DNA from: Marmoricola sp. Leaf446
Lineage (GTDB): Bacteria > Actinomycetota > Actinomycetes > Propionibacteriales > Nocardioidaceae
Assembly: GCF_001424755.1 (NCBI RefSeq)
Contig: NZ_LMRF01000001.1
Coordinates: 269,294 to 333,293, forward strand
Length of the DNA: 64,000 nt
Direction: 5' to 3'
Position 1 is the stretch's first letter. Every line of letters begins with the position of its first letter. The notes beneath the pieces were generated by a model that worked only from the letters and a program-made list of their open reading frames with translations, was not told the DNA's origin and ran no database searches. A program made the position numbers and the translations under genes. Shown here one piece after another: positions 7,006 through 15,170 of this stretch.

Positions 7006-8883
7006 GTGCACACCGTCGTCCTGCTCGTGGGCATCGTGGCCGTCGTGGTCGCGGTGGCCGCCGTCTGCGCGAAGCTCGACCTGCCCTCGCCGCTGGTGCT
7101 GATCCTGGTCGGCGTCGTGGGCTCCTACCTGCCCTTCGTGCCCGACGTGACCCTCGAGCCCGAGGTGGTGCTTTTCGGCCTGCTCCCACCCCTGCTGTAC
7201 GCCGCGGCGCTGCAGACGTCCCTGGTCGACTTCAACGCCAACCGGCGGCCCATCCTGCTGCTGTCGGTGGGGCTGGTCATCCTCACCACCTTCGGGGTGG
7301 GCGCGGTCGTGCACGCGCTGCTGCCGGGCGTCGGCTGGGCCGCCGCGCTGGCCATCGGCGCGGTCGTGGCACCCCCGGACGCCGTCGCCGCCACCTCGAT
7401 CGGTCGCCGGATCGGGCTGCCGCGCCGGGTGGTGACGATCCTGGAGGGCGAGTCGCTCCTCAACGACGCCACCGCCCTGGTCGCGCTCAACACCGCCATC
7501 GCGGCGATCGTGTCCTGGCAGGTCGTGGGCGCCGACTTCGCGATCGCGGCCTTCGGCGGCGTGGCCGTGGGGCTGGCGTTCTACGTCGTGATCGGCTTCG
7601 CCCGCAAGCACGTCACCCAGACGACGCTCGACACCGCGCTGGGGCTGCTGACGCCGTTCGCGGCCTTCGTCGCGGCCGAGGAGATCGGTGTGCCCACCTC
7701 GGAGGACCACGTCGCCCACCCCTCGGGCGTGGTGGCGGTCGTGGTCGCCGGGCTGCTGCTCGGGCACCGCTCGGCGGTGCTCCAGAACGCCCAGTCGCGG
7801 ATCGCCGAGCGGCTCAACTGGCGCAGCATCCAGTTCCTGCTCGAGAGCGCGGTGTTCCTGCTGATCGGCCTGCAGGCCCGCGACATCATCGCCAACGCCT
7901 TCGGGGACGAGGCCGGCACGACCCGGGTGCTCGTGCTGTGCGTGGCGACCCTGGTCACGGTCGTGGCGATCCGGATGGCGTGGGTGTTCTTCTCCCGCTA
8001 CGCGCTCGTGCGGCCCGGGCCCGACGGCAGCGGCAAGGTGCCGCCGTGGACCTACACGTTCCTGCTGGGCTGGGCCGGCATGCGCGGCGTGGTCACGCTC
8101 GCGGCGGCGTTCATCATCCCGCCGGAGACCCCCTTCCGCGACGTGCTGCTGCTCATCGCCTTCTTCGTCACCGCCGGCACGCTGCTGCTCCAGGGCGCGT
8201 CGCTGCCCTGGGTGGCGCGCCGGCTGCGGGTGCCCTCGCCCGACCCGGCCGCCGACGCGCTGCTGCGGGCCAACGTGCTGCACCAGGCCTCGCAGGCTGG
8301 TCTCGGTCGCCTCGACGAGCTGGCCGGGGAGGACCCCCACGACGTGGCGACCACCATCCGCGACCGGGTGCAGCGCCGCGACTTCGCCGCGTGGGAGCGC
8401 GTCGGCCCGCAGGGGGCCGAGAACCCGAGCGAGACCTACAACCGGTGGCGTCGCGAGATGATCGACGTCGAGCGCGGCCGCGTGCTGGAGATCCGCAGCA
8501 CCGGCACCGTGCCGCACGAGGTGATCGACGAGGTGCTGGCCATGCTCGACGTGGAGGAGTCGATGCTCGACCACAGCAGCGCCGAGCGCGAGCGGGTCCG
8601 CGGGGCCGACGCCACCGCCTTCGAGGGCGACTGCGAGCACCTGCGCCAGGTCCGGGCCCCGGTCGAGCCCGACAGCGCGGGGGAGTGCACGGACTGCCTG
8701 CGCGAGGGCACCACCTGGGTGCACCTGCGGATGTGCGTGGTGTGCGGGCACATCGCCTGCTGCGACTCCTCGCCCCAACGGCACGCCAGCGTGCACCACG
8801 AGCACACCGGCCACGAGGTGATGCGCTCCGCCGAGCCGGGCGAGGACTGGCGCTGGTGCTTCGTCGACCAGGTGACCGGCTGA
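7006..8883 (+). CDS. CPA1-family Na+/H+ antiporter with C-terminal UBP-type zinc finger
   Basis: The first ~400 residues of this 625-residue protein form a CPA1 (NhaP/NHE-like) membrane domain with the PPDAVA and EGESLLNDATALV motifs, which would exchange Na+ or K+ for H+. A cytoplasmic helical region follows. Residues 543-625 form a UBP-type zinc finger with CEHL, CTDC, CVVCGH, CCD, H..VHHEHTGH and a final WRWCFVD. In eukaryotes this fold binds the free ubiquitin C-terminus; here the ligand is unknown. The GTG at 7006 is preferred over an in-frame TTG at 6973 because GAGGAG lies nine bases upstream. The gene stands alone between menD and an MBL hydrolase. Confidence 0.9.
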   Translation: MHTVVLLVGIVAVVVAVAAVCAKLDLPSPLVLILVGVVGSYLPFVPDVTLEPEVVLFGLLPPLLYAAALQTSLVDFNANRRPILLLSVGLVILTTFGVGAVVHALLPGVGWAAALAIGAVVAPPDAVAATSIGRRIGLPRRVVTILEGESLLNDATALVALNTAIAAIVSWQVVGADFAIAAFGGVAVGLAFYVVIGFARKHVTQTTLDTALGLLTPFAAFVAAEEIGVPTSEDHVAHPSGVVAVVVAGLLLGHRSAVLQNAQSRIAERLNWRSIQFLLESAVFLLIGLQARDIIANAFGDEAGTTRVLVLCVATLVTVVAIRMAWVFFSRYALVRPGPDGSGKVPPWTYTFLLGWAGMRGVVTLAAAFIIPPETPFRDVLLLIAFFVTAGTLLLQGASLPWVARRLRVPSPDPAADALLRANVLHQASQAGLGRLDELAGEDPHDVATTIRDRVQRRDFAAWERVGPQGAENPSETYNRWRREMIDVERGRVLEIRSTGTVPHEVIDEVLAMLDVEESMLDHSSAERERVRGADATAFEGDCEHLRQVRAPVEPDSAGECTDCLREGTTWVHLRMCVVCGHIACCDSSPQRHASVHHEHTGHEVMRSAEPGEDWRWCFVDQVTG

Positions 8884-8891
8884 CCCGCCGC

Positions 8892-8897
8892 TAGGTT
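8892..8897 (+). promoter_or_regulatory. -10 box of a leaderless promoter
   Basis: TAGGTT with a seven-base gap to the ATG at 8905. No Shine-Dalgarno is visible. Confidence 0.55.
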
Positions 8898-8904
8898 TGC
8901 TCCC

Positions 8905-9543
8905 ATGAGGATCACCAAGCTCGGGCACGCCTGCGTCCGCCTCGAGGTCGACGGGGCCGTGGTCGTGGTCGACCCGGGGGCGTTCACGCCCGAGGCCGAC
9001 GCCACCGACGGCGCCACCGCGGTGCTGCTGACCCACGAGCACCCCGACCACTGGTCGGTCGACCACCTGCGCCGCACCGACGCGCCGGTCCACACCATCC
9101 GGGCCGTCGCCGACGCGGTGGTCGCCGCCGCCCCCGACCTCGCCGAGCGGCTGCGGGTCGTCGAGCCCGGCCAGCAGCTCGACGTCGGCGTCCCGGTCAC
9201 CGTCGTCGGCGAGAAGCACGCGGTGATCCACCCCGAGCTGCCCCACTTCGACAACAGCGGCTACCTGCTCGACCTCGACGGCACGACCGTGTTCCACCCC
9301 GGCGACGCGCTCACCGTGCCCGACGTCCGCCCCGACGTGCTGCTGCTCCCGGTCAGCGCCCCGTGGCTGAAGCTGTCGGAGTGCATCGACTACGCCCGCG
9401 AGGTCGGGGCGCCACGCAACCTCGCCATCCACGACGCGGTCTACAGCGAGGTCGGCCACCAGGTCGCGGGCAGCATGCTCGACCGGTTCCTCGGGGCCCG
9501 CGACCAGGCCTACACCCGCCTCGAGCCGGGCACCGACGCGTGA
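8905..9543 (+). CDS. MBL-fold metallo-hydrolase (YtnP/UlaG-like)
   Basis: This 212-residue protein has the metallo-beta-lactamase fold. The zinc motif HxHxDH is clear in LLTHEHPDHWS (about residue 47), with later ligands probably the Asp in FHPGDAL and the His in IHDAVYSE. The start MRITKLGHACVRLE is typical of the UlaG-like subgroup. The substrate cannot be told from sequence; lactonase, phosphodiesterase or other esterase activity are all possible. The stop overlaps the GTG of the following membrane-protein gene, so the two are probably cotranscribed. Confidence 0.85.
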   Translation: MRITKLGHACVRLEVDGAVVVVDPGAFTPEADATDGATAVLLTHEHPDHWSVDHLRRTDAPVHTIRAVADAVVAAAPDLAERLRVVEPGQQLDVGVPVTVVGEKHAVIHPELPHFDNSGYLLDLDGTTVFHPGDALTVPDVRPDVLLLPVSAPWLKLSECIDYAREVGAPRNLAIHDAVYSEVGHQVAGSMLDRFLGARDQAYTRLEPGTDA

Positions 9544-10163
9544 TCGACTGGCTGCGCGACCGCTCGGTCTGGGAGCTGGTCTGGCTGACGCTGCTCGTGC
9601 TCGTCGTGCTGACGGTGCTCTCGGCGTTCGCGACCCGGGCGCTGGTGCGTCGCGGCATGCGCGCGCCGTTCGTGATCCGGTTCTTCAACCGCATCCAGGA
9701 GCGCGTGGTCGAGGTGGTCAAGCGGCCGATCACCATCGCGGTGCTCGACGAGGTCGCCGACGTCATCCAGACCGGGCACTACACCCGCAACATCTCCGCC
9801 GCCCTGGTGGAGAACCACGACGCCCTGATCGACCTGGTCTCGGAGAAGGTCCGCAACGACCCCTCGTCGCGGGTGGTGAGCCGGATCCCGGGCTACGACG
9901 CGATCGTCGGGCAGGTCAGCGAGACGACGCTGCGGGTGCTGATCGAGATGCTGGGCGACCCGCGCATGGACGAGCTCGTCTCGGACCTGCTGCGCAACAA
10001 CCTGCAGCAGATCAAGCTCGCGGTGCGTGAGCGGCAGAACGAGGCGGTGCCGGCGCACACCCCGCCCGACCCGGTGCCGCCGCACCTGCGCCACATCTCC
10101 CCGATGACCGGACCGGTCTCCGGCGGCGGCCCCGGGTCGACGTACGACGCGACGGGGCGGTAG
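9540..10163 (+). CDS. Hypothetical protein with one N-terminal membrane helix
   Basis: This 207-residue protein begins with a short cytoplasmic stretch and one strong membrane helix (about residues 12-30, VWLTLLVLVVLTVLSAF). The rest is soluble, mostly helical and charged, and ends in a Pro/Gly-rich tail. I do not recognise a named domain. The GTG at 9540 overlaps the stop of the MBL hydrolase gene by four bases, which argues for a two-gene operon. It is convergent with menF, whose stop lies only 12 bases away. Confidence 0.75.
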   Translation: MIDWLRDRSVWELVWLTLLVLVVLTVLSAFATRALVRRGMRAPFVIRFFNRIQERVVEVVKRPITIAVLDEVADVIQTGHYTRNISAALVENHDALIDLVSEKVRNDPSSRVVSRIPGYDAIVGQVSETTLRVLIEMLGDPRMDELVSDLLRNNLQQIKLAVRERQNEAVPAHTPPDPVPPHLRHISPMTGPVSGGGPGSTYDATGR

Positions 10164-10175
10164 CCCAGCAGCAGG

Positions 10176-11489
10176 TCAGGCGGGGCCCAGCGCGTCGCGC
10201 ACCGGGAGGAACTTGGCCTGTGCCTCGGCCAGCTCGGCCTCCGGGTCGGAGCCCGCGACCACGCCGCAGCCAGCGAACAGCCGGACGGTCGCCGGGTCGG
10301 CCGGGTCGACCTCGGCCGAGCGCAGCGCGATGCCGAACTCGCCGTCGCCCTGGGCGTCCATCCACCCGACCGGCGCGGCGTACCTGCCCCGGTCCATGCC
10401 CTCGATCTCCTCGATCAGCTCGACCGCGACCTTGGTCGGCGTCCCGCCGACGGCCGCCGAGGGGTGCAGCGCCGCGGCGAGGTCGAGCACGCTCGCCCCG
10501 GCGGCGCCGGCCGACTCGTGGTGGTCGTGGACCACGCCGGTGACGTCGGTGGCCAGGTGCATCACGTTGGGCAGGTGCAGCACGAACGGCACCTCGGGCA
10601 CGTTGGTGGAGGAGCAGTACGGCGACAGCGACTCGGCGACCGAGCGGACGGCGTACTCGTGCTCCTCGAGGTCCTTGGAGGACCGCGCCAGCTGACCGGC
10701 GAGCCCGGCGTCGCGCGCGTCGTCGCCGGTGCGGCGGATGGTGCCGGCCAGCACCCGGGAGGTGACCAGCCCGCGCTCGCGTCGTACGAGCATCTCGGGC
10801 GTGGCGCCGAACAGGCCCTCGACGTGGAAGGTCCAGCACATGGCGTAGTCGTCGGCCAGGCGGTGCAGCGGCCAGCGGACGTCGACGGGCGCGGCCGCCG
10901 TGGCCAGCAGGTCGCGGGCCAGCACGACCTTCTCGAGGTCGCCCTCGCCGATGCGACCGACGGCGTCGGCGACCACCGACTCCCAGGCGGCGCCGCTCAT
11001 CGCGCCGTCGGCGAAGGTGACCTCGCGCGGCGGGGCGGGCGGCTCCCGGCGGGCCAGCGCGGTGAGGTCGGGGAGCGCGGGGGTCTCGCCGGCGCCGGTG
11101 ACGGTCACCCAGGCGCGGCCCTCGCGGCGGCCGACCAGGACCTCGGGCACGACCAGCAGGCTGTCGCCGGGCTCGTCGGCGAAGCCGAAGCTGCCCAGCG
11201 CGACCAGGCCGGTGCCGGGCACCTCGACCTCGTCGGTGACCTCGGCGGCACCGGCCAGCTCCCGCCACCAGTCGGAGGCGTCGGCGAAGCGGTCGTGGCC
11301 CGACGTGCGGCACCGGGCCGCCACGCCCCACGCCACGAGACCGTCGCCGCGGCGCAGCCACGCCATCGGCTCGGCACCCGCCGGGAGCAGGTCGAGCAGG
11401 TCGCTGGGCAGCGCGCTGGGGGGCAGCTCGACGGTCCTCGTCACCAGCGGTCGGCCGGTCGCGCTCGGCGACGGCGACGGGCTGCTCAC
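10176..11489 (-). CDS. menF: Isochorismate synthase MenF
   Basis: This 437-residue chorismate-binding enzyme isomerises chorismate to isochorismate, the first committed step of menaquinone synthesis. The C-terminal catalytic domain carries KVVLARDLLA, FGATPEMLVRR, SRVLAGTIRRT, LHPSAAVGGTPT and RLFAGCGVVAGSDPEAE. The pattern fits the isochorismate synthase group (MenF/EntC/DhbC). The menaquinone genes around it favour MenF; a siderophore role is less likely because no siderophore genes are nearby. The GTG at 11489 has a TAGATT box six bases upstream, indicating a leaderless transcript. Confidence 0.92.
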   Translation of the reverse strand: MSSPSPSPSATGRPLVTRTVELPPSALPSDLLDLLPAGAEPMAWLRRGDGLVAWGVAARCRTSGHDRFADASDWWRELAGAAEVTDEVEVPGTGLVALGSFGFADEPGDSLLVVPEVLVGRREGRAWVTVTGAGETPALPDLTALARREPPAPPREVTFADGAMSGAAWESVVADAVGRIGEGDLEKVVLARDLLATAAAPVDVRWPLHRLADDYAMCWTFHVEGLFGATPEMLVRRERGLVTSRVLAGTIRRTGDDARDAGLAGQLARSSKDLEEHEYAVRSVAESLSPYCSSTNVPEVPFVLHLPNVMHLATDVTGVVHDHHESAGAAGASVLDLAAALHPSAAVGGTPTKVAVELIEEIEGMDRGRYAAPVGWMDAQGDGEFGIALRSAEVDPADPATVRLFAGCGVVAGSDPEAELAEAQAKFLPVRDALGPA

Positions 11490-11495
11490 CCCTCG

Positions 11496-11501
11496 AATCT
11501 A
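11496..11501 (-). promoter_or_regulatory. -10 box of the leaderless menF promoter
   Basis: Minus-strand TAGATT with a six-base gap to the GTG at 11489. Confidence 0.6.
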
Positions 11502-11548
11502 CGGGAGCGGTGCATCCGTCCTCGCGCAGACCCCGCGCCCGCGGCCGC

Positions 11549-12523
11549 TCAGGACCAGTAGACGACGACCTTGTCGCCGACCGAGACCTGGTCGTAGAGC
11601 CAGGTGATGCCGGGGAGGTCGCGGACGTTGACGCAGCCGTGGGAGGCGCCGGCGTACCCGCGGGCCGCGAAGTCGGCGGAGTAGTGCACCGCCTGGCCGC
11701 CGGAGAAGAACATCGCGAACGGCATCGGGGAGTCGTAGAGCGAGGAGACGTGGTCGCGCGACTTGCGCTCGACGGCGAACTGCCCCTCGCGGGTCGGGGT
11801 GTAGGAGGAGCCGAAGCGCACCGAGACCGAGCGCAGGACCGTGCCGTCGACCACCCAGCGCAGCGTGCGGCTGGTCTTGTCGACGCACAGCGCCCGGCCG
11901 GTGCGGCAGCGCGGGTCCAGCGCCGCGGAGGTGTCGCCGTCCCCGGGGAACCGGTTGGCGAGCTCGTCGCGGGTGGGCTCGCGGGTCATCGCGGCCAGCC
12001 GGCCGCGGGTGCGCTGGTCGACGTACCCCGTGACGGCGATGCCGCGCTTGGCCTGGAAGCCGCGCACGGCCGTCTCGGTCGCGGTGCCGTAGTCGTCGGT
12101 GACGTCGCCGACGAACCACGCCACCTGCCGCAGCCGCGACTGCAGCTCCCGGACCTCGGGGCCCGCGTCGCCGGGGCCCAGGAGCCGGGGGCCGGGCCGG
12201 GGCACCTGCCGGGGCCGCTCCTCGGGCAGCGGCGCCCGCGCCCCGAGGACGCGGCGACCGCTCGCCGAGGCGGCGGGGGACGCCGGCGGGGAGGCGTTGG
12301 CCGACGGCGGAGCAGGCGAGGTGGGTGGGCTCGGTGTGGTCGGTGCGGTTGTGGGCTCGGCCGCGGCCGGCGAGGCGACGTCGGCCCCCGGTCGGTCGAG
12401 CAGCCCGCCCCGCGTCACGGCCCAGCCCGCGGCCGTGGTCACCCCGACCACCGCCAGCAGCATCGCCAGGCCCGCGACCCCGGCGCGCGCCCGACCCCGA
12501 CGTCCACGAGACCCACCCGACAT
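11549..12523 (-). CDS. L,D-transpeptidase with peptidoglycan-binding domain
   Basis: This 324-residue exported enzyme would form 3-3 cross-links or attach ligands to peptidoglycan. It has an N-terminal membrane anchor (about residues 14-34) after a basic start, a linker rich in Pro, Ser, Ala and Thr (about 45-95), a PG_binding_1 domain (about 115-180) and a YkuD catalytic domain to the end. The catalytic motif is SHGCVNVRD with Cys297, and an upstream His lies in VHYSAD. Two other cysteines (CRTGRALC) could form a disulfide. It stands alone between the divergent menF and menG neighbours and has no role in quinone synthesis. Confidence 0.93.
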   Translation of the reverse strand: MSGGSRGRRGRARAGVAGLAMLLAVVGVTTAAGWAVTRGGLLDRPGADVASPAAAEPTTAPTTPSPPTSPAPPSANASPPASPAASASGRRVLGARAPLPEERPRQVPRPGPRLLGPGDAGPEVRELQSRLRQVAWFVGDVTDDYGTATETAVRGFQAKRGIAVTGYVDQRTRGRLAAMTREPTRDELANRFPGDGDTSAALDPRCRTGRALCVDKTSRTLRWVVDGTVLRSVSVRFGSSYTPTREGQFAVERKSRDHVSSLYDSPMPFAMFFSGGQAVHYSADFAARGYAGASHGCVNVRDLPGITWLYDQVSVGDKVVVYWS

Positions 12524-12579
12524 GGGCCCATCCTCGCCGGTCCGAGGGCCTGGATGTCGGTGGACGCACCGTGGCGGCC

Positions 12580-12585
12580 TAGGGT
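12580..12585 (+). promoter_or_regulatory. -10 box of the leaderless menG promoter
   Basis: TAGGGT with a six-base gap to the GTG at 12592. Confidence 0.6.
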
Positions 12586-12591
12586 TCGTGG

Positions 12592-13281
12592 GTGACCCGC
12601 GCGAGCCTGGCCAAGCGACCTGCCGAGGTGCAGGCGATGTTCGACGACGTGGCCCAGCGCTACGACCTCACCAACGACGTGCTCTCGCTGGGCCAGGACC
12701 GCCGCTGGCGGCACGCCGTCGTGCGGGCCGTCGACCCGCGGCCGGGGGAGCGGGTGCTCGACCTCGCGGCCGGGACCGGCACGTCCTCGCAGCCGTTCCG
12801 CGACCTCGGCGCCGAGGTGGTCCCGTGCGACTTCTCGGTCGGGATGCTCCGGGTCGGCAAGCAGGCCCGCCCGGCGCTGCCCTTCACGGCCGGCGACGCC
12901 ACCCGGCTGCCCTTCGCCGACGACAGCTTCGACGCGGTCACCATCTCCTTCGGCCTGCGCAACGTCGTCGACCCGGACGCCGGCCTCCGCGAGATGCTCC
13001 GCGTCACCCGGCCCGGCGGCCGGCTGGTGGTCTGCGAGTTCTCGAGCCCCACCAACGCGGCCTTCCGCACCGTCTACCTCAACTACCTGATGCGGGCGCT
13101 GCCGCCCATCGCCCGGGGCGTGTCCTCGAGCCCCGACGCCTACGTCTACCTCGCCGAGTCGATCCGCGAGTGGCCCGACCAGCCCGCCCTGGCGGCCCGC
13201 CTGGAGGCTGCCGGCTGGCGCTCGCCGCAGTGGCGCAACCTCTCCGGCGGCATCGTGGCGCTGCACCGGGCCACGGCCTAG
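12592..13281 (+). CDS. menG: Demethylmenaquinone methyltransferase MenG (UbiE family)
   Basis: This 229-residue SAM-dependent methyltransferase would carry out the last step of menaquinone synthesis, C-methylation of the naphthoquinone ring. The family signatures are clear: [20 protein letters not shown] near the start, the SAM-binding [27 protein letters not shown], and [16 protein letters not shown]. The frame and length match UbiE/MenG proteins. The GTG start is supported by the TAGGGT box six bases upstream. It lies directly before the nuo promoter region, on the same strand but 190 bases away. Confidence 0.95.
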   Translation: MTRASLAKRPAEVQAMFDDVAQRYDLTNDVLSLGQDRRWRHAVVRAVDPRPGERVLDLAAGTGTSSQPFRDLGAEVVPCDFSVGMLRVGKQARPALPFTAGDATRLPFADDSFDAVTISFGLRNVVDPDAGLREMLRVTRPGGRLVVCEFSSPTNAAFRTVYLNYLMRALPPIARGVSSSPDAYVYLAESIREWPDQPALAARLEAAGWRSPQWRNLSGGIVALHRATA

Positions 13282-13332
13282 CAACTCGTATTTAGGAAAG
13301 CCTGTCGTGCGTTAAATCCGCTGGTCAGGGGG

Positions 13333-13352
13333 CTGTCGGACGCGTCTGACAG
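13333..13352. promoter_or_regulatory. 20-bp near-perfect palindrome upstream of the nuo promoter
   Basis: The arms CTGTC.GACG and CGTC.GACAG pair across a centre at 13342/13343 with one mismatched pair. The site lies about 40 bases upstream of the proposed nuoA -10 box, where activators often bind. The protein that might use it is not apparent. An AT-rich patch (13289-13319) lies just before it, unusual in this GC-rich DNA. Confidence 0.5.
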
Positions 13353-13390
13353 GGTGGTGGGGCAGGTTCGCCAACTGTGACGTGGGCCTC

Positions 13391-13396
13391 TATGCT
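13391..13396 (+). promoter_or_regulatory. Probable -10 box of the nuo operon promoter
   Basis: TATGCT is the best TANNNT box in the 190-base gap before nuoA. A weak -35 (TTCGCC at 13367-13372) lies 18 bases upstream. Transcription from about 13403 would give a leader of about 70 bases that begins just before the Rex-like operator. Confidence 0.5.
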
Positions 13397-13414
13397 GGGC
13401 CGTCGTCGGGAGTT

Positions 13415-13430
13415 CGTGAAGAACTTCACA
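13415..13430. promoter_or_regulatory. Rex-type redox operator upstream of nuoA
   Basis: The site GTGAAG-AA-CTTCAC is a perfect 6+2+6 palindrome, and within its 16-base frame it matches the Streptomyces Rex operator pattern TGTGAA-N4-TTCACA at every arm base except the first. Rex binds such sites when NADH is low and releases them when NADH/NAD+ rises. Its place just downstream of the -10 box fits repression. Streptomyces nuo genes are known Rex targets, which makes this the likely role here. No rex gene is in the window. Confidence 0.75.
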
Positions 13431-13471
13431 ATTGCACCAACGCTGATGATCGAGCTGGTCCGAGGAGGATC

Positions 13472-13831
13472 ATGGAGCTCTACACGCCCGTGCTGGCGCT
13501 GGCGGCCCTGGCCGCCGGGTTCGCCGTCTTCTCCGTCGTCGTCAGCTCGCTCACGGGTCCGGCCCGCGCCAACCGCGCCAAGCTGGACTCCTACGAGTGC
13601 GGCATCGAGCCCACGCCCCAGCCGGTCGGCGGGGGTCGTTTCCCGGTGCGGTACTACATCACCGCGATGATGTTCATCATCTTCGACATCGAGATCGTCT
13701 TTCTCTACCCCATCGCCGTGGCCTTCGACCAGATGGCGTTGTTCGGCCTGATCGAGATGGTGCTGTTCATCATCCCGGTCTTCGTCGCCTACACCTACGT
13801 GTGGAAGCGCGGCGGGCTGGAGTGGGACTAG
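13472..13831 (+). CDS. nuoA: NADH-quinone oxidoreductase subunit A
   Basis: This 119-residue membrane subunit of complex I has three helices. The conserved loop YECGIEP and the stretch RYYITAMMFIIFDIEIVFLY are diagnostic; the acidic residues in the second helix belong to the path linking quinone chemistry to proton movement. The ATG at 13472 is preceded by AGGAGG (13463-13468). It opens a run of fourteen nuo genes in the usual order A to N, most of them overlapping by 1-4 bases. Confidence 0.97.
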   Translation: MELYTPVLALAALAAGFAVFSVVVSSLTGPARANRAKLDSYECGIEPTPQPVGGGRFPVRYYITAMMFIIFDIEIVFLYPIAVAFDQMALFGLIEMVLFIIPVFVAYTYVWKRGGLEWD

Positions 13832-13863
13832 TGGTCCTCACCGGACCGGTTTGGTTGTGAGTC

Positions 13864-14418
13864 ATGGGACTTGAGGAGAAGCTCCCCAGCGGGGTGCTGC
13901 TGACCACCGTCGAGGGCGTCGCGGGCTACATGCGCAAGGCCTCGTTCTGGCCGGCCACGTTCGGCCTGGCCTGCTGCGCCATCGAGATGATGACCAGCGG
14001 CGGCCCGAAGTACGACCTCGCGCGGTTCGGCATGGAGGTCTTCCGGGCCAGCCCGCGCCAGGCCGACCTGATGATCGTCGCCGGCCGGGTCAGCCAGAAG
14101 ATGGCCCCGGTGCTGCGCCAGATCTACGACCAGATGGCCGAGCCCAAGTGGGTGCTCGCCATGGGCGTGTGCGCCAGCTCCGGCGGCATGTTCAACAACT
14201 ACTCGATCGTGCAGGGCGTGGACCACGTCGTCCCCGTCGACATGTACCTCCCCGGCTGCCCGCCGCGGCCCGAGATGCTCATCGACGCGATCCTCAAGCT
14301 GCACGACCAGGTCCAGGCGACCAAGCTCGGCCCCAACCGCCTCGCCGAGATCGAGGAGCAGGAGACCGCCGGGCTCAACGCGCTGCCGACCGGGCAGCTG
14401 AAGGGCCTGATGAGGTGA
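13864..14418 (+). CDS. nuoB: NADH-quinone oxidoreductase subunit B (cluster N2)
   Basis: This 184-residue peripheral-arm subunit holds the terminal [4Fe-4S] cluster N2 that hands electrons to menaquinone. The tandem cysteines are in [11 protein letters not shown], with the remaining ligands in GVCASSGG and PGCPPRPE. The ATG at 13864 gives the usual start [18 protein letters not shown]. The TGA stop overlaps the GTG of nuoC by four bases. Confidence 0.97.
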   Translation: MGLEEKLPSGVLLTTVEGVAGYMRKASFWPATFGLACCAIEMMTSGGPKYDLARFGMEVFRASPRQADLMIVAGRVSQKMAPVLRQIYDQMAEPKWVLAMGVCASSGGMFNNYSIVQGVDHVVPVDMYLPGCPPRPEMLIDAILKLHDQVQATKLGPNRLAEIEEQETAGLNALPTGQLKGLMR

Positions 14419-15170
14419 GCGACGACACCACCGGCACCAACCCCGAGACCCGTGCCGAGCCCGGGACCGAGGTCGACAGCACCGACCGGATGCCCGAGAA
14501 CGTCCCGGACCACGACGGCGAGCAGATCGGTCGTCGCCAGGGCATGTTCGGCGTCCGCGGCACCGGCGACACCTCCGGCTACGGCGGTCTCGACCGCCCG
14601 GTGCAGATGCCGGGCAGCACCCCGCCGCCCTACGGCGGCTGGATGGACGACGTCGCGGCCGCGCTGGCCGAGGCCGCCCGCTCCGCCGGCGTCGAGGCGG
14701 CCGTGGAGCGCGTCGTGGTCCACCGCGGCGAGATCACCTTCTTCGTCAGGCGCGAGCACCTGCGTGCCCTCGTCGCGCGGCTGCGTGACGACGAGGCGCT
14801 GCGCTTCGAGCTGTGCTCGGGCGTCAGCGGCGTGCACTACCCCGACGACCGCGGCCGCGAGCTGCACGTCGTCTACCACCTGCTGTCGATGACCCACAAC
14901 CGCCGCGTGCGGCTCGAGGTCACGGCACCGGACGCCGATCCCCACGTGCCGAGCGTGGTGGCGACGTACCCGACGGCTGACTGGCACGAGCGCGAGGTCT
15001 TCGACTTCTTCGGCGTGGTCTTCGACGGCCACCCGGCGCTCACGCGCATCCAGATGCCGGACGACTGGCCGGGCCACCCCCAGCGCAAGGACTACCCCCT
15101 GGGCGGCATCCCGGTCGAGTACAAGGGCGGGACGGTTCCCCCGCCCGACCAGCGGAGGAGCTACAACTGA
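14415..15170 (+). CDS. nuoC: NADH-quinone oxidoreductase subunit C
   Basis: This 251-residue 30-kDa-type subunit lines the quinone-binding arm with NuoD. The family signature is at about residues 189-203 ([15 protein letters not shown]), followed by HPQRKDYPL. About 75 residues before the core are polar, Gly- and acid-rich and probably disordered, which is longer than in E. coli or Thermus. nuoC and nuoD are separate genes, unlike the fused nuoCD of enterobacteria. The GTG at 14415 overlaps the nuoB stop. Confidence 0.96.
   Translation: MSDDTTGTNPETRAEPGTEVDSTDRMPENVPDHDGEQIGRRQGMFGVRGTGDTSGYGGLDRPVQMPGSTPPPYGGWMDDVAAALAEAARSAGVEAAVERVVVHRGEITFFVRREHLRALVARLRDDEALRFELCSGVSGVHYPDDRGRELHVVYHLLSMTHNRRVRLEVTAPDADPHVPSVVATYPTADWHEREVFDFFGVVFDGHPALTRIQMPDDWPGHPQRKDYPLGGIPVEYKGGTVPPPDQRRSYN

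Noticed and set aside
6616-9459. Long minus-strand frame of 947 codons opposite menD and the antiporter
   Set aside because: It is antisense to two genes with full family motifs. Its composition (His, Arg, Gly, Asp rich, no recognisable domain) is typical of the shadow frames that GC-rich coding DNA creates.
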